Source of the DNA: an uncultured Alistipes sp.
GTDB lineage: Bacteria; Bacteroidota; Bacteroidia; Bacteroidales; Rikenellaceae
Length of the DNA stretch: 64,000 nucleotides
Direction of reading: 5' to 3'
Assembly: GCA_937911745.1 (NCBI GenBank)
Contig: CALDPX010000058.1
Coordinates: forward strand, 124,001 to 188,000
Program-made: the position numbers and the translations under genes
Notes under the pieces: model-generated
The model's input: the letters and a program-made list of their open reading frames with translations, nothing else
Databases searched by the model: none
What the model was told of the DNA's origin: nothing
Shown: piece after piece, positions 60,768-64,000 of the stretch
Layout: the number at the start of each line of letters is the position of its first letter
How positions within the stretch are numbered: the stretch's first letter is position 1

Positions 60768-61325
60768 TTATTTGCCAGACTGACGAGTAGCAAGTACGGC
60801 TACAACGCTCATGCTTGCGGGCTGCAACATAGTCAGACCCTCGTAGTGGAGGTCACCTACGTTGATGGTCTTACCAACACCAAGGGGAGTGATGTCGATT
60901 ACGAGTTCGTCCAAAAGGTTCTCCTCCAAGCCCGAAACGGTGAGTTTGCGGCGAAGAACTTGGAGTTTACCACCGGCCTTAACACCCTCCGAGTTACCAA
61001 CGATAGCAACGGGAATCTCGATCGATACGGGTTTGCCTGCAACTACGCGGAAGAAGTCGATGTGCTGGCAGTAGTCCTTTACGGGGTGGAACTGAGTCTC
61101 GCGCATAACACCTTTCTCGATGTTACCGTCGATGTTGAGCTCTACGATGTACGATTTGGGAGTGTAAAGGAGTTTTTTAGCCTCCGAAGCCTCAACAGAG
61201 AAGTGGATAGTCTCGCCACCGTTACCGTAGAGTACGCAGGGAATAAGGTTCTCGCGGCGGATGTCTTTTGCGCCTTTTTTGCCAAATACTTCGCGTTTAA
61301 CGCCTTTAATCTGAATGGTTTGCAT
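60768..61325 (-). CDS. rplY: 50S ribosomal protein L25/general stress protein Ctc
   Basis: Binds 5S rRNA in the large subunit. The 185 residues represent the long Ctc-type form: an N-terminal L25 domain (IKGVKREVFGKKGAKDIRRE; IPCVLYGNGGETIHF) at residues 1-95 and a C-terminal TL5 domain (GKPVSIEIPVAIVGNSEGVK; LDELVIDITPLGVG). It is transcribed alone from a -7 box at 61417, with a leader of about 90 bases. Confidence 0.95.
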   Translation of the reverse strand: MQTIQIKGVKREVFGKKGAKDIRRENLIPCVLYGNGGETIHFSVEASEAKKLLYTPKSYIVELNIDGNIEKGVMRETQFHPVKDYCQHIDFFRVVAGKPVSIEIPVAIVGNSEGVKAGGKLQVLRRKLTVSGLEENLLDELVIDITPLGVGKTINVGDLHYEGLTMLQPASMSVVAVLATRQSGK

Positions 61326-61416
61326 AGTGATAATTTGTTAAAGTTAATAATGTTTCTTGGGTGACACTCAGTTCGGTTCATGCAATCTCACCGACCCCCA
61401 TAGTCACTTGCGGGTG

Positions 61417-61424
61417 CAAAGATA
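61417..61424 (-). promoter_or_regulatory. -7 box for rplY
   Basis: Minus-strand TATCTTTG 91 bases before the rplY ATG. Confidence 0.45.
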
Positions 61425-61490
61425 TAAATTATTTTGGCTTATTGTAAAAAATGACAAAGAAATTTGGATGTTTTTTGAGAACAACCCTCT

Positions 61491-63359
61491 CTAATTCTTC
61501 GAACTCCTAAGAGCCGAGAGTATGCCCTCGGCATCGTAGCCGCAGAGGTTTTTGAGTTGGGTAACGGTGCCGTGCCCCACAAACTCATCGTCTATGCCGA
61601 GACGCACGATGCGGGGCGCAAAGCCATTATCGAGCAGCCAATCTGCCACAGCGCTACCCACGCCACCGTTCAGCACGCCATCCTCCACCGTCACAACTCT
61701 CCCAAAGTTCTCGCCAACCCAGCGGAGCATCTTCTCATCCAGCGGTTTTGCCCAGCGGAGGTCTATATGGCACACCGAGATACCCTCTTCGGCAGCCCTC
61801 TCAGCCGCCGTAGCCGCATCTTGGGCAGTATGACCGAGCGAGAGGAGCGCAACATCTGTGCCCTCGCGCAAAATCTCCGCCTTGCCCTCTTCGAGCATCT
61901 TCATAGGACCCTCCTCGGCACCCGCAGCCCTGCCGCGTGGGTAGCGAATAACGTAGGGACCTTCGCCCTTATAGGCGGTCCACATAGCATCCCTCAGCTC
62001 CTGCTCGTTGCGGGGTGCGAGTATGCGCAGGTTGGGGATGGGGCGCATATAGGCGATGTCGAATTCGCCGTGGTGCGTTGCGCCATCCTCGCCCACCAAT
62101 CCTGCCCTATCCAAGCAGAAAACAACGTGGAGATTTTGGAGCGCAACATCGTGAATTACATTGTCATAAGCCCTCTGCATAAACGAGGAGTAGATGGCGC
62201 AGAAGGGTATCATACCTCCTGCCGCCAAGCCTGCCGAGAAGGTCACAGCGTGTCCCTCGGCAATACCCACATCGAACACCCTCTCGGGCATCTCGCCTTG
62301 CAGTATGTTCATCGAGGAGCCCGTAGCCATTGCAGGCGTGACGCCCACAACCCTGGAATCCCCTTTGGCAAGTTCGAGTAGCGCACGACCAAAGACGTAT
62401 TGGTATTTGGCAGCACCGCCTTCCGAAGGTTCACGCTCGCCCGTTGCAGGGTTGAACCTGCCCGGTGAGTGCCATACCGCGGGGTCGCCCTTTTCGGCAG
62501 GGGCGTAGCCCTTTCCTTTGATGGTCATTGCGTGGAGCAACTTGGGTCCGTCAATGTTTTTGAGAGCGCGGAGTGTGCGTACAAGCGTTACCACATCGTG
62601 CCCATTGGTGGGACCAAAGTAGCGGAAGTTCATACTCTCGAAGAGGTTGCTCTGGCGCAACAAGCCTCGCTTTATGGCGTGTGCGGCGGTCTGTAAAAGT
62701 GTCCTCAGGCGGGGGCTGAACCTCAAACCGCCCCACACCTTGCGCTTCATTGCGTTATATTTCCTCGAAGAGGTTATGCGCAAGAGGTGCTTACGCAGTG
62801 CTCCTACGTTGGTATCGATACTTTGTCGGTTGTCGTTGAGAATAACGAGGATGTTGGCTTTGGAGGCTCCTGCATTGTTGAGTCCCTCGAATGCCAATCC
62901 ACCCGTCATCGCACCGTCGCCAATGACGGCAACAACGCTCTGATTTTGCCCCTGCATGGCCGCAGCCTCGGCAAGACCATAGGCGGCAGAAATCGACACC
63001 GATGAGTGTCCTGCACCAAACGAGTCGCCCTCCTCCATACGGGGGAAGCCCGCAATACCGCCCATCTTGCGTTGCGAGGCAAAAGCCTCACGTCTGCCGG
63101 TCAAGATTTTGTGTGCGTAGGCTTGATGTCCTACGTCCCATACTACCTTATCATTAGGAAAATCAAAGATATAGTGTATGGCAACCGCCAGTTCCACCGC
63201 ACCAAGGCTCGAAGAGAGGTGACCGGGGTTTTCGGCACACGAGCGTACGATATAGTCGCGCAACTCCTCACAAAGTGCGGGGAGTTCCGTGAGCCCGAGT
63301 TGTTTCACATCTGCTGGCGAAGAGATGTTGCTGAGATATTTATAAACAGGTTTTTTCAC
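61491..63359 (-). CDS. dxs: 1-deoxy-D-xylulose-5-phosphate synthase
   Basis: Thiamine diphosphate enzyme that makes DXP from pyruvate and glyceraldehyde-3-phosphate, the first step of the MEP isoprenoid path. About 622 residues, as usual. Motifs: PGHLSSSLGAVELAVAIHYI near residue 45, the TPP motif VIGDGAMTGGLAFEGLNNAG near residue 150, the transketolase-type DRAGLVGEDGATHHGEFDI near residue 415, and RYPRG. The open frame runs to 63686, but the GTG at 63359 gives MKKPVYKYLSNISSP, the normal family start, and a TATATTTG box lies 22 bases upstream of it. Divergent from pyrH. Confidence 0.95.
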   Translation of the reverse strand: MKKPVYKYLSNISSPADVKQLGLTELPALCEELRDYIVRSCAENPGHLSSSLGAVELAVAIHYIFDFPNDKVVWDVGHQAYAHKILTGRREAFASQRKMGGIAGFPRMEEGDSFGAGHSSVSISAAYGLAEAAAMQGQNQSVVAVIGDGAMTGGLAFEGLNNAGASKANILVILNDNRQSIDTNVGALRKHLLRITSSRKYNAMKRKVWGGLRFSPRLRTLLQTAAHAIKRGLLRQSNLFESMNFRYFGPTNGHDVVTLVRTLRALKNIDGPKLLHAMTIKGKGYAPAEKGDPAVWHSPGRFNPATGEREPSEGGAAKYQYVFGRALLELAKGDSRVVGVTPAMATGSSMNILQGEMPERVFDVGIAEGHAVTFSAGLAAGGMIPFCAIYSSFMQRAYDNVIHDVALQNLHVVFCLDRAGLVGEDGATHHGEFDIAYMRPIPNLRILAPRNEQELRDAMWTAYKGEGPYVIRYPRGRAAGAEEGPMKMLEEGKAEILREGTDVALLSLGHTAQDAATAAERAAEEGISVCHIDLRWAKPLDEKMLRWVGENFGRVVTVEDGVLNGGVGSAVADWLLDNGFAPRIVRLGIDDEFVGHGTVTQLKNLCGYDAEGILSALRSSKN

Positions 63360-63381
63360 TGCTATCTGTGCTACAATAGCG

Positions 63382-63389
63382 CAAATATA
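63382..63389 (-). promoter_or_regulatory. -7 box for dxs, deciding its GTG start
   Basis: Minus-strand TATATTTG 22 bases before the GTG at 63359. It lies inside the longer open frame, so the upstream codons cannot be translated from this promoter. Confidence 0.55.
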
Positions 63390-63509
63390 CCAAGAAATTA
63401 TGGAAGACGTGAGCTTTTGTACAAAAAAAGTCGTATATTCGTGTCCGATATTGGTGATGAAGTGTTGCCAATATGGTGCAAACGCTAAGATAAACAATAA
63501 AACGAAAAT

Positions 63510-64000
63510 ATGAAGTACAATCGTATACTCCTTAAACTCAGCGGCGAATCGCTCGCAGGTGAAAGTGGCAAAGGACTCTCGACTGAGGTGCTTGACAGTT
63601 ATTCGCAGCAAATCAAACGTGCCACAGAGTGTGGCGTGCAGATTGGTATTGTCATCGGCGGTGGCAACATCTTCCGTGGCTTGCAAGGTGTGGGACGTGG
63701 TTTCGACCGTGTGAAAGGCGACCAGATGGGTATGCTCGCCACAATCATAAACTCGCTCGCCTTACAGAGCCACTTGGAGAGTATTGGTGTCAAGACCAAA
63801 GTCCTTACATCAATCCGTATGGAGCCTATTGGTGAGTACTTCTCCAAAGCCAAGGCGCTCGAATATCTCGAAGCGGGCTATGTGGTAATCATCGGTGGCG
63901 GCACCTCCAACCCATACTTCTCCACCGATAGTGCATCGGCTCTCCGAGGTGTGGAGATTGAGGCAGAGGTGCTCTTGAAGGGTACTCGCGTGGACGGTGT
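63510..64000 (+). CDS. pyrH: Uridylate kinase (3' end outside window)
   Basis: Phosphorylates UMP to UDP in pyrimidine nucleotide synthesis; hexameric and allosterically controlled in bacteria. The visible 163 residues include the start MKYNRILLKLSGESLAG, the phosphate-binding GIVIGGGNIFRG near residue 50, the DQMGMLATIINSLAL segment near residue 72, and GGGTSNPYFSTDSASALR near residue 130. About 70 residues should remain outside the window. A possible -7 box TATATTCG lies at 63434-63441. Confidence 0.96.
   Translation, partial: MKYNRILLKLSGESLAGESGKGLSTEVLDSYSQQIKRATECGVQIGIVIGGGNIFRGLQGVGRGFDRVKGDQMGMLATIINSLALQSHLESIGVKTKVLTSIRMEPIGEYFSKAKALEYLEAGYVVIIGGGTSNPYFSTDSASALRGVEIEAEVLLKGTRVDG

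Noticed and set aside
63360..63686. 109-codon N-terminal extension of dxs
   Set aside because: It crosses the -7 box at 63382 and the start of pyrH, and the family N-terminus begins at the GTG at 63359.

Overview
This window is a chromosomal segment of a Bacteroidota bacterium, most likely an anaerobic gut Bacteroidales. The basis is a SusC/SusD pair, a hybrid two-component regulator (HTCS), many exported lipoproteins, genes that mostly lack Shine-Dalgarno sequences, and repeated TAnnTTTG (-7) promoter boxes. A Rikenellaceae/Alistipes-like host is possible but is not proven by the sequence. No phage, insertion sequence, CRISPR array or rRNA operon was seen.

Layout. 1-15000 is mostly housekeeping: gcvT (cut by the window edge) divergent from gdhA; a repeat-rich gap with a probable small RNA; an AraC regulator; a membrane protein divergent from rnhB; a nitroreductase; a thioredoxin-fold protein overlapping meaB; tRNA-Glu; trxA; dnaE; a DedA-like protein with aroE; tRNA-Leu. 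15200-49620 is a large pectin/galacturonate locus. On the minus strand it reads, in transcription order: GH28 polygalacturonase, PL1 pectate lyase, a CE12-CE8 fusion esterase, the HTCS, GH105; then SusC, SusD and a beta-helix surface lipoprotein; then UxaC, UxaB, UxaA and a GH43; then a 746-residue lipoprotein with four internal modules. On the plus strand a divergent operon carries KdgK, KdgA, KduI, KduD, a DUF4861-like lipoprotein and a hexuronate-type MFS transporter. 49730-64000 is housekeeping again: methyltransferase, CvfB-like protein, nitrilase-family amidase with uvrA, tRNA-Lys with a duplicated 3' flank, aldehyde dehydrogenase, ROK kinase, prenyl synthase, U32 peptidase-like protein, ribosomal protein L25, dxs, and pyrH (cut by the window edge).

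How the locus works (inference from families): surface and periplasmic enzymes de-esterify and cut homogalacturonan. SusC/SusD import oligomers. GH28 yields galacturonate, and PL1 plus GH105 yield unsaturated galacturonate. The MFS protein imports the monomers. Galacturonate goes through UxaC-UxaB-UxaA and unsaturated galacturonate through KduI-KduD, and both meet at 2-keto-3-deoxygluconate, which KdgK and KdgA convert to pyruvate and glyceraldehyde-3-phosphate.

The least expected signals are non-coding. Three minus-strand promoters of the pectin locus share tandem operator-like half-sites placed at the same distance from the -7 box. A dispersed hairpin repeat keeps one apical core while its lower stems differ but stay self-complementary, and it lies in convergent intergenic gaps. 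A promoter-plus-terminator unit at 3207-3336 looks like a small RNA. A 176-bp perfect duplication lies next to tRNA-Lys and carries the tRNA's 3' end, its terminator and an inverted copy of its T-arm.
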